A program made the translations under genes and the position numbers. Shown here piece after piece: positions 6,876 to 14,288 of a DNA stretch of 20,484 nucleotides. Each line of letters starts with the position of its first letter. Positions within the stretch are counted from its first letter, which is position 1. A model generated the notes under the pieces. That model saw only the letters and a program-made list of their open reading frames with translations, was not told the origin of the DNA and ran no database searches. This stretch comes from CAYMRB01 sp964392615 (GTDB lineage: Bacteria > Planctomycetota > UBA8108): positions 1-20,484 of the forward strand of contig CAYMRB010000151.1 in NCBI GenBank assembly GCA_964392615.1, written 5' to 3'.

Positions 6876-8552
6876 TTGAACAAGAAGGCTGTCGGGCAGA
6901 TCCTCAAGACGATGGGTGCCGTGACCGACGCCCAGATCGCCAAGGCGCTGGAATACTCCAAGAACGAGGACTGCCGTATCGGCGAGGCCCTCGTCAAGAC
7001 CGGCGCGTGCGAGCAGGCTCATGTCAGCCGGGCGCTCGCCAAGCACTGGAGTCTGCCGTTCGCGAACCTCGCGAAAGGTGAGATCCCGAAGGACGTCATC
7101 GCTCTCGTGCCGAAGGACGTGGCGATCGAGAACTCGATCATTCCCGTCCAGAAGCGCAACGGGACGTTGTTCGTCGCCATGGAGGCCCTCGACTACATGG
7201 TGCTCGACAACCTCCGCTTCCTGCTGAATCAGCAGGTCGAAGCGGCGATCGCGACGCCGGAGGACATCGAGGAAGCGCTTGATCACTACTATCGCTTGAC
7301 GGGCAATCTGTCGGACGTCCTCGACGGCGATGACGACGTGCAGGTCGGCCGCGACGAGTATTCCGGCGAGGACTCCGACGCGAACGACGCGCCGGTCATC
7401 AAGTACGTCACGCAGCTCATCTCGAACGCTCTGAAGGAGCGCGCGAGCGACATTCACGTCGAGCCCTTCGAGAAGCGTGTGCGTATCCGCTACCGGATCG
7501 ACGGCATGTGCATCGAGAAGGAGAGCCCACCGAAGAAGCTCCAGGGGCCTATCCTCTCGCGCGTGAAGATCATGTCCGGCATGGACATGGCCGAGAAGCG
7601 GCGCACGCAGGACGGGCGCATCAAGATCAAGCTCCACGGCCGCGAGATCGACCTGCGCGTCAACTCGCTTCCCGCGCGGCACGGGGAGAGCATCGTGATG
7701 CGTATCCTCGACAAGGAGAAGGGCCTTGTCGACCTCGAGGAACTGGGCTTCCACGAGAGCGATCACGATCACTTCAACGCGATCATCAAGCGTCCCAACG
7801 GCATCTTCCTCGTCACCGGGCCGACAGGTTCGGGAAAGACGACGACTCTGTACGCGGCGCTCAAGAGGCTCAACAAGCCCGACGTCAAGATCATCACGGC
7901 TGAGAACCCGATCGAGTACAACCTCGCCGGCATCAACCAGGCCGAGGTGCGCCACGAGATCGGGTTGACGTTCCAGCGCATCCTGCGCGCGATGATGCGC
8001 CAGGCGCCGAACATCATTCTCGTCGGTGAGATTCGCGACCAAGAGACCGCGGACATCGCGATCCAGGCGGCGCTCACCGGTCACTTGGTGTTCAGCACGC
8101 TGCACACCAACGACGCGCCGTCGGCCCTGACGCGCTTGATCGATATGGGCGTCAAGCCGTTCCTCGTCGCGTCGGCAGTCATGGCCATCATGGCACAGCG
8201 CCTGATTCGTCGCCTGTGTCCGGAATGCAAGAGCCCGGCCGAGGTGACGGACTCCGACCTCCGCTCTATCGGGCTGACGCGGGATCGACTCGAGACCGCG
8301 ACCATCTTCGAAGCCACTGGCTGCAACGTCTGCGGCGGCGCGGGATACAAGGGACGCCAGGGCGTCTACGAGCTCATGGAGATGTCGCCCGATCTGCGCG
8401 AGATGGCGTTCCAGAAGAAGTCGGGCATGGAGTTGCGCGTCAAGGCCATCAACGAGGGCATGAACACCCTGCAGATGGACGGCGTGCGCAAAGTGCTGTC
8501 TGGCGTCACGACGATCAGCGAGATCCTTCGCATCACGCACCGCGACGAGTAG
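6876..8552 (+). CDS. GspE/PilB-family assembly ATPase 1 (variant Asp box)
   Basis: This is a 558-residue hexameric secretion-type ATPase that would power pilus extension or pseudopilus assembly at the cytoplasmic face of the inner membrane. Residues 1-140 are the MshEN/GspE N-domain (GQIL...IGEALV). Residues 140-170 are an acidic linker. Residues 172-558 are the T2SSE ATPase, with Walker A GPTGSGKT (315-322, K321), Walker B ILVGEIRD (E385), the HIS box TGHLVFSTLHTND, and a zinc site from C448/C451 and C483/C486. Two conserved acidic motifs are altered: the Asp box reads AENPIEY (N344 where D is usual) and the RQDPD motif reads RQAPN (375-379). The next gene keeps both canonical forms. Translation starts at TTG with a strong ribosome-binding site. 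The gene heads a gspE1-gspE2-gspF cluster. Whether it serves a type IV pilus or type II secretion system cannot be decided without pilin or secretin genes. Confidence 0.93.
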   Translation: MNKKAVGQILKTMGAVTDAQIAKALEYSKNEDCRIGEALVKTGACEQAHVSRALAKHWSLPFANLAKGEIPKDVIALVPKDVAIENSIIPVQKRNGTLFVAMEALDYMVLDNLRFLLNQQVEAAIATPEDIEEALDHYYRLTGNLSDVLDGDDDVQVGRDEYSGEDSDANDAPVIKYVTQLISNALKERASDIHVEPFEKRVRIRYRIDGMCIEKESPPKKLQGPILSRVKIMSGMDMAEKRRTQDGRIKIKLHGREIDLRVNSLPARHGESIVMRILDKEKGLVDLEELGFHESDHDHFNAIIKRPNGIFLVTGPTGSGKTTTLYAALKRLNKPDVKIITAENPIEYNLAGINQAEVRHEIGLTFQRILRAMMRQAPNIILVGEIRDQETADIAIQAALTGHLVFSTLHTNDAPSALTRLIDMGVKPFLVASAVMAIMAQRLIRRLCPECKSPAEVTDSDLRSIGLTRDRLETATIFEATGCNVCGGAGYKGRQGVYELMEMSPDLREMAFQKKSGMELRVKAINEGMNTLQMDGVRKVLSGVTTISEILRITHRDE

Positions 8553-8619
8553 GCGCTGAGCGCCGGCCACGGACCCGTCCCGAACGCGGACCGAATCGCC
8601 TAGAGAACACCCCAATACG

Positions 8620-10320
8620 ATGACCTCCCAACCGCTCGGACAGATCTTCAAGTCGATGGGCCTGATTACGGAGTTCGACATCCAGCAGGCCCTCGGGACG
8701 CAGAAGGAAAACGGCAGCGCGATCGGCCGCATCCTGATCGACAACGGCCTCGTTACCGATGAGGACCTCAGCCGCGCGCTCGCGCAGCAGGCCGGCATGG
8801 ACTTCGTCGAGCTCGACAAGGTCGAAGTGCCGCCCGAGGTGGTCGAGCTGATCGACCAGAACACGGCCGAGACCTTCCAGGTGATGCCGGTGTACTTCGA
8901 CGGCGCCACGCTGACGGTCGCGATCAGCAAACCGGACAACCTCTCGGTCCTCGACGACCTTCGCTTCACGCTGCCGCAGATCAGCAACTTCAAGGCGATG
9001 GTCGCGAGCGAGGAGGGGATCAAGAAGGCCCACCAGGCCTACTACGATGCCGGCGCGACCGACGCCAACATGGACGAGCTCCTCGGCAGCGTCCGCGACC
9101 TCTCCGAGGACGGCGGGCCGACCGATCTCGCCAAGCTCGAGGCCGACGCCAACGCTGGCCCGGTCGTCAAGCTGCTCAACATGATCCTCCTGCAGGCGAT
9201 CCGGGACCGCTCCGCGGATATCCACCTCGAGCCGTTCGAGCACGAGTTCAAGGTGCGCTATCGCGTCGACGGCGTCCTGTACGAGATGATGCCGCCGCCG
9301 ATCCACCTGGCGCGCGCGGTGATCTCGCGTGTGAAGGTCATGGCGAACCTCGACATCGCCGAGACGCGTTTGCCGCAGGACGGCCGCATCGAGCTCAACG
9401 TCGGCGGCAACCCGATCGACCTCCGCGTATCGACGCTGCCGACGATGTTCGGCGAGAGCGTCGTCATGCGTATCCTCGACCGTTCGAACCTCGCCCTGGA
9501 TCTCGAGAAGCTCGGTTTCCGCCCCGACGAGCTCAAGGCGTTCCGCACGCTCGTGTCGAAGCCGAACGGCATCATCCTCGTCACCGGTCCGACCGGATCC
9601 GGCAAGACGACGACGCTGTACTCGGTCCTGATGGAAGCGAACACGATCGACGTCAAGATCATCACCACCGAGGACCCGGTCGAGTACGACCTCGAGGGTA
9701 TCGTGCAGGTGCAGATCAACGAGGAGATCGGCCTCACGTTCGCGAGCTGTCTGCGCGCGATCCTGCGCCAGGACCCGGACAAGGTGCTCGTCGGTGAGGT
9801 CCGCGACCTCGAGACGGCCCAGATCGCGGTCGAGGCGTCGCTCACCGGTCACATCGTGTACACGACGCTGCACACGAACGACGCGCCCTCGGCCATCACG
9901 CGTATTCTCGACCTCGGCCTCGAGCCGTTCCTGATCTCCGCGACGCTCGAGGGAATCATCGCGCAGCGGCTCGTGCGACGCACGTGCCTGCAGTGCAAGA
10001 CCCCGTACGAGCCGACCGAGAAGGAGCTGTATGAGCTCGAGCTGACGCCGACGCAGGTCGAGGGGCGGCAGTTCTACTACGGCAAGGGCTGCAAGCAGTG
10101 CAACGGCACCGGCTACAAGGGGCGTGTCGCGATCTACGAGATGATGCTATCCAACGACCGCCTGCGGCAGATGATCATGGAATCGGCGTCGACGGCCGAT
10201 CTCCGCGATGCGGCGAAGGAGAACGGCATGCGCGTGTTGCGCGACGGCGGTCTCCTGCACATCTACGACGGCGTGTCGACGATCGAGGAGGTCGTGCGCG
10301 AGACGATCGCGACGGCCTAA
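8620..10320 (+). CDS. GspE/PilB-family assembly ATPase 2 (canonical motifs)
   Basis: This 566-residue paralogue of the preceding gene has the same architecture: MshEN/GspE N-domain (1-145), acidic linker (150-178) and T2SSE ATPase (180-566). The motifs are Walker A GPTGSGKT (323-330, K329), Asp box TEDPVEYD (E351, D352), RQDPD (383-387), Walker B VLVGEVRD (E393), TLHTNDAPSA, and zinc cysteines C456/C459 and C491/C494. All canonical acidic residues are present, so it should be a fully active extension ATPase. It begins 67 bp after gspE1 with no strong Shine-Dalgarno sequence before ATG 8620. A tight GGCGC-TGA-GCGCC hairpin overlaps the gspE1 stop. The pair may form mixed hexamers or drive two machines. 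It is not a PilT-type retraction ATPase, because PilT lacks this long N-domain and the zinc site. Confidence 0.95.
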   Translation: MTSQPLGQIFKSMGLITEFDIQQALGTQKENGSAIGRILIDNGLVTDEDLSRALAQQAGMDFVELDKVEVPPEVVELIDQNTAETFQVMPVYFDGATLTVAISKPDNLSVLDDLRFTLPQISNFKAMVASEEGIKKAHQAYYDAGATDANMDELLGSVRDLSEDGGPTDLAKLEADANAGPVVKLLNMILLQAIRDRSADIHLEPFEHEFKVRYRVDGVLYEMMPPPIHLARAVISRVKVMANLDIAETRLPQDGRIELNVGGNPIDLRVSTLPTMFGESVVMRILDRSNLALDLEKLGFRPDELKAFRTLVSKPNGIILVTGPTGSGKTTTLYSVLMEANTIDVKIITTEDPVEYDLEGIVQVQINEEIGLTFASCLRAILRQDPDKVLVGEVRDLETAQIAVEASLTGHIVYTTLHTNDAPSAITRILDLGLEPFLISATLEGIIAQRLVRRTCLQCKTPYEPTEKELYELELTPTQVEGRQFYYGKGCKQCNGTGYKGRVAIYEMMLSNDRLRQMIMESASTADLRDAAKENGMRVLRDGGLLHIYDGVSTIEEVVRETIATA

Positions 10321-10390
10321 CAGCCCGTGAGCTGGCCCGGCTGGCGCAGGGCGCGATCCGCGCTCATGGCGGGCAGCGCTCGCGCCGCTG

Positions 10391-10438
10391 CGCCCCAACT
10401 CCTTGCATTCGGCGAGGATGGGAGTTGCTTGTGGGGCG
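10391..10438 (+). other. Long two-part stem-loop after gspE2
   Basis: CGCCCC (10391-10396) pairs with GGGGCG (10433-10438), and the adjoining AACTCC pairs with GGAGTT (10421-10426) across a 6-nt bulge. An inner imperfect stem can also form. It lies 70 nt after the gspE2 stop without a T-run. It could be a transcription attenuator or 3'-end structure. Confidence 0.4.
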
Positions 10439-10459
10439 GGAATCGGGATGATTCCACGC

Positions 10460-10488
10460 TTGGCGCGGCGCCAGGCGTTCGGTATCAT
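10460..10488 (+). promoter_or_regulatory. Promoter candidate for gspF
   Basis: TTGGCG (10460-10465) and TATCAT (10483-10488) are spaced 17 bp apart, with GG directly before the -10. It lies about 185 bp before gspF and would give gspF expression independent of the ATPase genes. The leader would contain the hairpins at 10492-10507, 10559-10572 and 10599-10640. Confidence 0.5.
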
Positions 10489-10491
10489 CGC

Positions 10492-10507
10492 AGCCGGCGA
10501 CCCGGCT
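10492..10507 (+). other. Short hairpin at the predicted gspF transcript 5' end
   Basis: A perfect 6-bp stem (AGCCGG / CCGGCT) encloses a CGAC tetraloop, beginning 3 nt after the predicted -10. It would form at the very 5' end of the transcript, a position known to protect mRNAs from decay. A second small stem, CGGCT/AGCCG, lies at 10559-10572. Confidence 0.35.
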
Positions 10508-10598
10508 CCGGCGCTCCTGGGCTCATCGTTCCGGTCTCCTTTGCCCGAGAGTGCCGTTCGGCTCCCGAGCCGCGCCGCTCGAGAAATGGACCCGTAAG

Positions 10599-10640
10599 CG
10601 ATCGGGGGGTGACTCCACGTGGGTGTCAGATTCCCGATCG
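10599..10640 (+). other. 8-bp inverted repeat just upstream of the gspF ribosome-binding site
   Basis: CGATCGGG (10599-10606) and CCCGATCG (10633-10640) are perfect inverted repeats 26 bp apart. Inside them lie TGAC/GTCA arms and a CCACGTGG palindrome. The repeat ends 21 nt before the AGGAGG of gspF. The nested symmetry could be an operator in DNA or a leader hairpin in RNA. No coding potential explains it. Confidence 0.4.
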
Positions 10641-10672
10641 GAAGCAAGTAGTCGTACGACCAGGAGGGTGGT

Positions 10673-11911
10673 ATGCCCGTCTTCGCCTTTGAAGCGGTTG
10701 ATGCGAGCGGGAAGAAGATCCGTGACGAGGTGAACGCGAACTCCAAGGACGACGCGATCAAGTCGATCCGTGAAAAGGGGCTCCGTCCGACTCGCGTCGC
10801 TCCGAAGGCGGGTGCGCAAAAGAGTGCCGGTGGCAAGGGCGGGAAGAAGAAGAAGGGGATGGTCCTCTTCGATTCCGTCAAACCGGCGCAGATCGTGACT
10901 TTCACGACGCAGCTTTCGACGTTGCAGGACGCCGGACTGCCGATCGTGCGCAGCTTGAAGATCCTGGGCGAGCAGCAGAAGCCCGGCAAGTTCAAGGATC
11001 AGATCGACGGCATCGCGGAGGAGGTCGAGCAGGGAAGCACGTTCTCCGAGGCGCTCGCGAAGTACCCGAAGAGCTTCGACAAGCTCTACGTCAGCATGGT
11101 GAAGGCCGGCGAGGCTGGCGGTGTGCTCGACATCATCCTGCGGCGTCTCGCGGAGTTCATGGAGAAGTCCCAGAAGCTCCGCAAGAAGGTCAAGGGCGCG
11201 ATGATCTACCCCGCGGCGGTCGTCACCGTCGCCGTGGTGATTCTCGTCGTGATCATGATCTTCGTCGTCCCGGCGTTCAAGCAGATGTTCGACGACATCG
11301 GCAAGGAGCTGCCGCTGCCGACGCAGGTCCTGATGTCGATCTCGAACGTGCTGTCGGACTGGCGGTACATGCTCGCGGTAGCGGGCACGGTCGGCCTGCT
11401 CTGGCTGGGCTTCTGGTGGATCGGCCGCACCGAGAAGGGTCGACGCGCGCTCGACCTGTTCAAGCTGCGCATGCCGGTGTTCGGCAACATCATGAAGAAG
11501 TCATCCGTGGCGCGCTTCTGTCGTACGCTCGGAACGCTGATCGCGTCCGGCGTGCCGATCCTCGAGGCGCTGCGGATCGTCAAGGACGCGATTCCGAACG
11601 TCGTCATTCAGCGAGCGATCGAGGACGTCCACGGCAGTATCCGCGAGGGTGACACGATCGCGGATCCGCTGCGCCAGTCCGGCATCTTCGACGAGCTGCT
11701 GATCAACATGATCGACGTCGGTGAGGAGACCGGTGAGCTCGATAAGATGCTCATGAAGATCGCCGACAACTACGAAGCGGACGTCGACGTCGCCGTCGAG
11801 GGTATGTCCAGCCTGCTGGAGCCGCTGCTCATCGTCGGCATGGGATTGGCGGTCGGCTTCATCGTCGTCGCGCTCTTCCTGCCGCTCGTCTCGATTATCC
11901 AGGGTATCTAA
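10673..11911 (+). CDS. GspF/PilC-family inner-membrane platform protein
   Basis: This 412-residue polytopic protein forms the inner-membrane platform that couples the GspE/PilB motor to pilin or pseudopilin subunits. Two T2SSF repeats are visible. The first, about 70-200, ends in hydrophobic segment 178-200. The second, about 272-405, ends in hydrophobic segment 382-404. A further membrane segment lies at 232-250. The typical MPVF start of the family is present, with a lysine- and glycine-rich linker at 44-62. KAGEAGG and VGEETGELD are the characteristic conserved motifs of the two repeats. The start is secure: AGGAGG lies 5 nt before ATG 10673. It lies 352 bp after gspE2 with its own promoter candidate, and a strong terminator follows. 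No pilin, prepilin peptidase or secretin gene is in the window. Confidence 0.95.
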   Translation: MPVFAFEAVDASGKKIRDEVNANSKDDAIKSIREKGLRPTRVAPKAGAQKSAGGKGGKKKKGMVLFDSVKPAQIVTFTTQLSTLQDAGLPIVRSLKILGEQQKPGKFKDQIDGIAEEVEQGSTFSEALAKYPKSFDKLYVSMVKAGEAGGVLDIILRRLAEFMEKSQKLRKKVKGAMIYPAAVVTVAVVILVVIMIFVVPAFKQMFDDIGKELPLPTQVLMSISNVLSDWRYMLAVAGTVGLLWLGFWWIGRTEKGRRALDLFKLRMPVFGNIMKKSSVARFCRTLGTLIASGVPILEALRIVKDAIPNVVIQRAIEDVHGSIREGDTIADPLRQSGIFDELLINMIDVGEETGELDKMLMKIADNYEADVDVAVEGMSSLLEPLLIVGMGLAVGFIVVALFLPLVSIIQGI

Positions 11912-11942
11912 TCCTCTGAGGAAACGGCAGAGAAGAGGTCGG

Positions 11943-11984
11943 AAGCCCGACGGCCGGCGACGCACCGGCGGCCGTCGGGTTTCT
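11943..11984 (+). terminator. Intrinsic terminator after gspF
   Basis: A perfect 10-bp GC-rich stem (11946-11955 with 11970-11979) is extended outward by a G-T and two A-T pairs and followed by TTTCT. It starts 31 nt after the gspF stop and is the most terminator-like element on the plus strand of this window. It argues that the arginine- and glycine-rich open frame between gspF and rnr is at least partly non-coding. Confidence 0.7.
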
Positions 11985-12116
11985 GCATCCGGGGAATCCC
12001 GCGGGGGATCCGGACGCGGCGGGCGTGGTCGCGGGGGGGCCAAGCGGGGAAAGTCCGCGCGGCAGCGTGGCAGCGGTGCGCGTCGCTCGCGTGACGACGA
12101 TCGTCTCGTCACTTAC

Positions 12117-14288
12117 GTGCGCCGCCATCCCGGCGTGTCGTCGCATCAGGTCGCCGAGGCGAACGAGGTCGATACGCAGGGCGCCGACTTCGACACGCTC
12201 GTCGCGGAGCTCGAGCGGCTGCAGCGCGACGGTGCGATCGTGCTCGTGCCGGGGCGTGGCTGGGATCTGCCCGAGCGGTGCTCGTATCGCGTCGGGACTC
12301 TCCGTGCCGATCGCCGCGGTCGGGGATTCGTGCGCTCGGCGCAGGAGGACGAAGACGACATCTACGTGCCGCAGGAGGACACCGCCGATGCGTACAACGG
12401 CGATCTGGTCCTCGTCTGCTTGACCCGCGATGGTCGCCGGCAGCGGTTGCGCGAGGCCTATGTGGTCGAGGTCGTCGAGCGCACGCGACGCTTGGTGCGC
12501 GGGACGTTCGCCGCCACGCGCGGGCGGCAGGACGAGAAGCGAGGCGGGCGGCGCTCGAAGCGGCGCATCGAGTGCGCGGGGGTCATCGTTCCGGATGACC
12601 GCGACGCTGCGACGGACATCGCGATTCCGGCCGACCTGAGTCGCGACATCGCGGACGGTCAGCGCGCGCTCGTGCGGCTCGTCAGCGGGAGCGATGGCGG
12701 CAAGCCGCGCGGCGAGGTCGTCGTCGTGCTCGAGGGCGAGGGCACGATCGAGTGCGACCTCACGATCGTCACGGCCGAATTCGATCTCCCCGGGCCGCAC
12801 GCGCCGGATGTCGAGGCGGCGGCGGCGGAGTGCACGCCGTTCGCGATCGGCCGCGGCGGCGAGTCGTCCGGTCAGGGCGCGCGTCGCGACCTTCGCGACC
12901 TCCAGCTCTTCACGATCGATCCGGCCGACGCGCAGGACTTCGACGACGCGGTGTCGCTCGAACGTCTCGGCGCCGACGCGATCCGTCTCGGCGTCCACAT
13001 CGCCGACGTGTCCTGGTATGTGAAGCCCGGCTCGCGTCTCGACCGCGCTGCGGAGGATCGCGGCACGTCGATCTACCTGCCCGGTCGTGTGATCCCGATG
13101 TTGCCGGAGCGGCTGTCGAATGATCTCTGCAGCCTGCGCTCGCTCGAGGATCGCCCCGCCAAGTCGGTCTTCCTGACGTACGCCGCCGACGGAACGCTCG
13201 GCGAGGTCGAGGTCGTGCGCAGCGTGATCCGATCGGTCCGGCGCTTCGCCTACGACGAGGTCCAGGCCGTGCTGGACGACGTCACGGGAGTACGGCAGGC
13301 GGCGACCGTTCCAGCGGACGCCTCGGAGTACGCCGAGGCGCTCGCGTCCATGGCGCAGCTGCGCGATCGGCTGCAGGAGGCGAGGCGGCAGCGCGGCGGG
13401 CTGTTCCTCGAGATACCGCAGCTGCACCTCGAGCTGTCGCCGCAGGGCGACGTGACCGGCATCGGCCGCTACGAGCGCTCCGGCTCGCACGAGCTGATCG
13501 AGGAGTTCATGCTGGCGGCGAACGAGGCCGTCGCGGAGTTCTTCGTCGCGCACGACCTGCCGATCGTCGGGCGGGCACACCCGGCGCCCGATGCCGACCG
13601 CATCGAAGAGCTGCGGGAACTCGTCGAGGCCGTCGGCTTCGAGTTGCGCGGTGGCGATCGACCGCAGGATCTGCAGCGGCTCGTCGACGAGGTCATCGAC
13701 ACGCCGATGTCGGCGGCGGTGCAGGTCGCGCTTCTGCGCACGATGGGCCACGCGGAGTACATCGCCGGGGTCGCGCTTCACTACGCGCTCGCGACGAAGG
13801 CGTATTGCCACTTCACGTCGCCGATTCGGCGCTATCCCGATCTCGTCATCCATCAGGTGCTCGACGACTACCTCGACGGCGCGCTCTCGCGACGCGGCGG
13901 GGCGGCGCGTCGGCAGGAGCTGGGCGAGCGCGTCGAGGCTGTTGCCGCGCCGGCGTCGGCGGCGGAGCGTCGCGCGGAGGGCGCCGAAAGGGCGATGGGG
14001 CAGATGGGGCTGATTCGTTTCCTCGAGCCGCGCGTCGGCGAGGAGATGGACGCGTGGGTCGTGTCGGTCAAGCAGTTCGGCCTGTTCGTGCGAGTCGTCG
14101 ACTCTCCGATCGAGGGCCTCGTCCACGTCGCCACGCTCGATGAGTACTACGAGTACGACGAAGTGCGACACACGCTCAGCGCCCGGCGCGGCCGCAAGGT
14201 GCACCGCATCGGCGATCGCGTGCGCGTCGAGCTCAGCGGTCTCGACGTGAACGCTCGCCTGATCAGCTTCCGACTGGCCGACGAGTGA
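12117..14288 (+). CDS. rnr: Ribonuclease R (RNase II/VacB family); 5' end uncertain
   Basis: This 3'-to-5' exoribonuclease degrades structured RNA in the cytoplasm. With GTG 12117 the product is 723 residues. Residues 1-60 are the winged-helix N-domain and 60-245 are cold-shock OB folds. The RNB catalytic domain starts at about 260 and carries IDPADAQDFDDA, whose aspartates D268, D271/D274, D276 and D277 coordinate the metals, plus FTSPIRRYPDL near 565. The S1 RNA-binding domain covers about 640-720. The start is doubtful. No Shine-Dalgarno precedes GTG 12117, and the residues just upstream in frame (DDDRLVTYV) look like the first helix of the winged-helix domain. The frame stays open back through a Gly/Arg-rich stretch to gspF but offers no ATG, GTG or TTG. 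Non-canonical initiation, or an error in the 7-G run at 12033-12039, would explain this. The stop overlaps the next gene's ATG. Confidence 0.92.
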   Translation: MRRHPGVSSHQVAEANEVDTQGADFDTLVAELERLQRDGAIVLVPGRGWDLPERCSYRVGTLRADRRGRGFVRSAQEDEDDIYVPQEDTADAYNGDLVLVCLTRDGRRQRLREAYVVEVVERTRRLVRGTFAATRGRQDEKRGGRRSKRRIECAGVIVPDDRDAATDIAIPADLSRDIADGQRALVRLVSGSDGGKPRGEVVVVLEGEGTIECDLTIVTAEFDLPGPHAPDVEAAAAECTPFAIGRGGESSGQGARRDLRDLQLFTIDPADAQDFDDAVSLERLGADAIRLGVHIADVSWYVKPGSRLDRAAEDRGTSIYLPGRVIPMLPERLSNDLCSLRSLEDRPAKSVFLTYAADGTLGEVEVVRSVIRSVRRFAYDEVQAVLDDVTGVRQAATVPADASEYAEALASMAQLRDRLQEARRQRGGLFLEIPQLHLELSPQGDVTGIGRYERSGSHELIEEFMLAANEAVAEFFVAHDLPIVGRAHPAPDADRIEELRELVEAVGFELRGGDRPQDLQRLVDEVIDTPMSAAVQVALLRTMGHAEYIAGVALHYALATKAYCHFTSPIRRYPDLVIHQVLDDYLDGALSRRGGAARRQELGERVEAVAAPASAAERRAEGAERAMGQMGLIRFLEPRVGEEMDAWVVSVKQFGLFVRVVDSPIEGLVHVATLDEYYEYDEVRHTLSARRGRKVHRIGDRVRVELSGLDVNARLISFRLADE

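Noticed and set aside
6606..9023. 805-codon minus-strand open frame opposite gspE1
   Set aside because: It is antisense to a clear GspE gene, has low-complexity Val/Asp/Leu/Arg composition and no domain. Long antisense frames are expected at this GC content.
12025..12423. Plus-strand frame of 132 codons starting at GTG 12025
   Set aside because: It is one frame off rnr and becomes Arg/Ser-rich noise. It is kept only as a possible rnr start if the 7-G run contains an indel.
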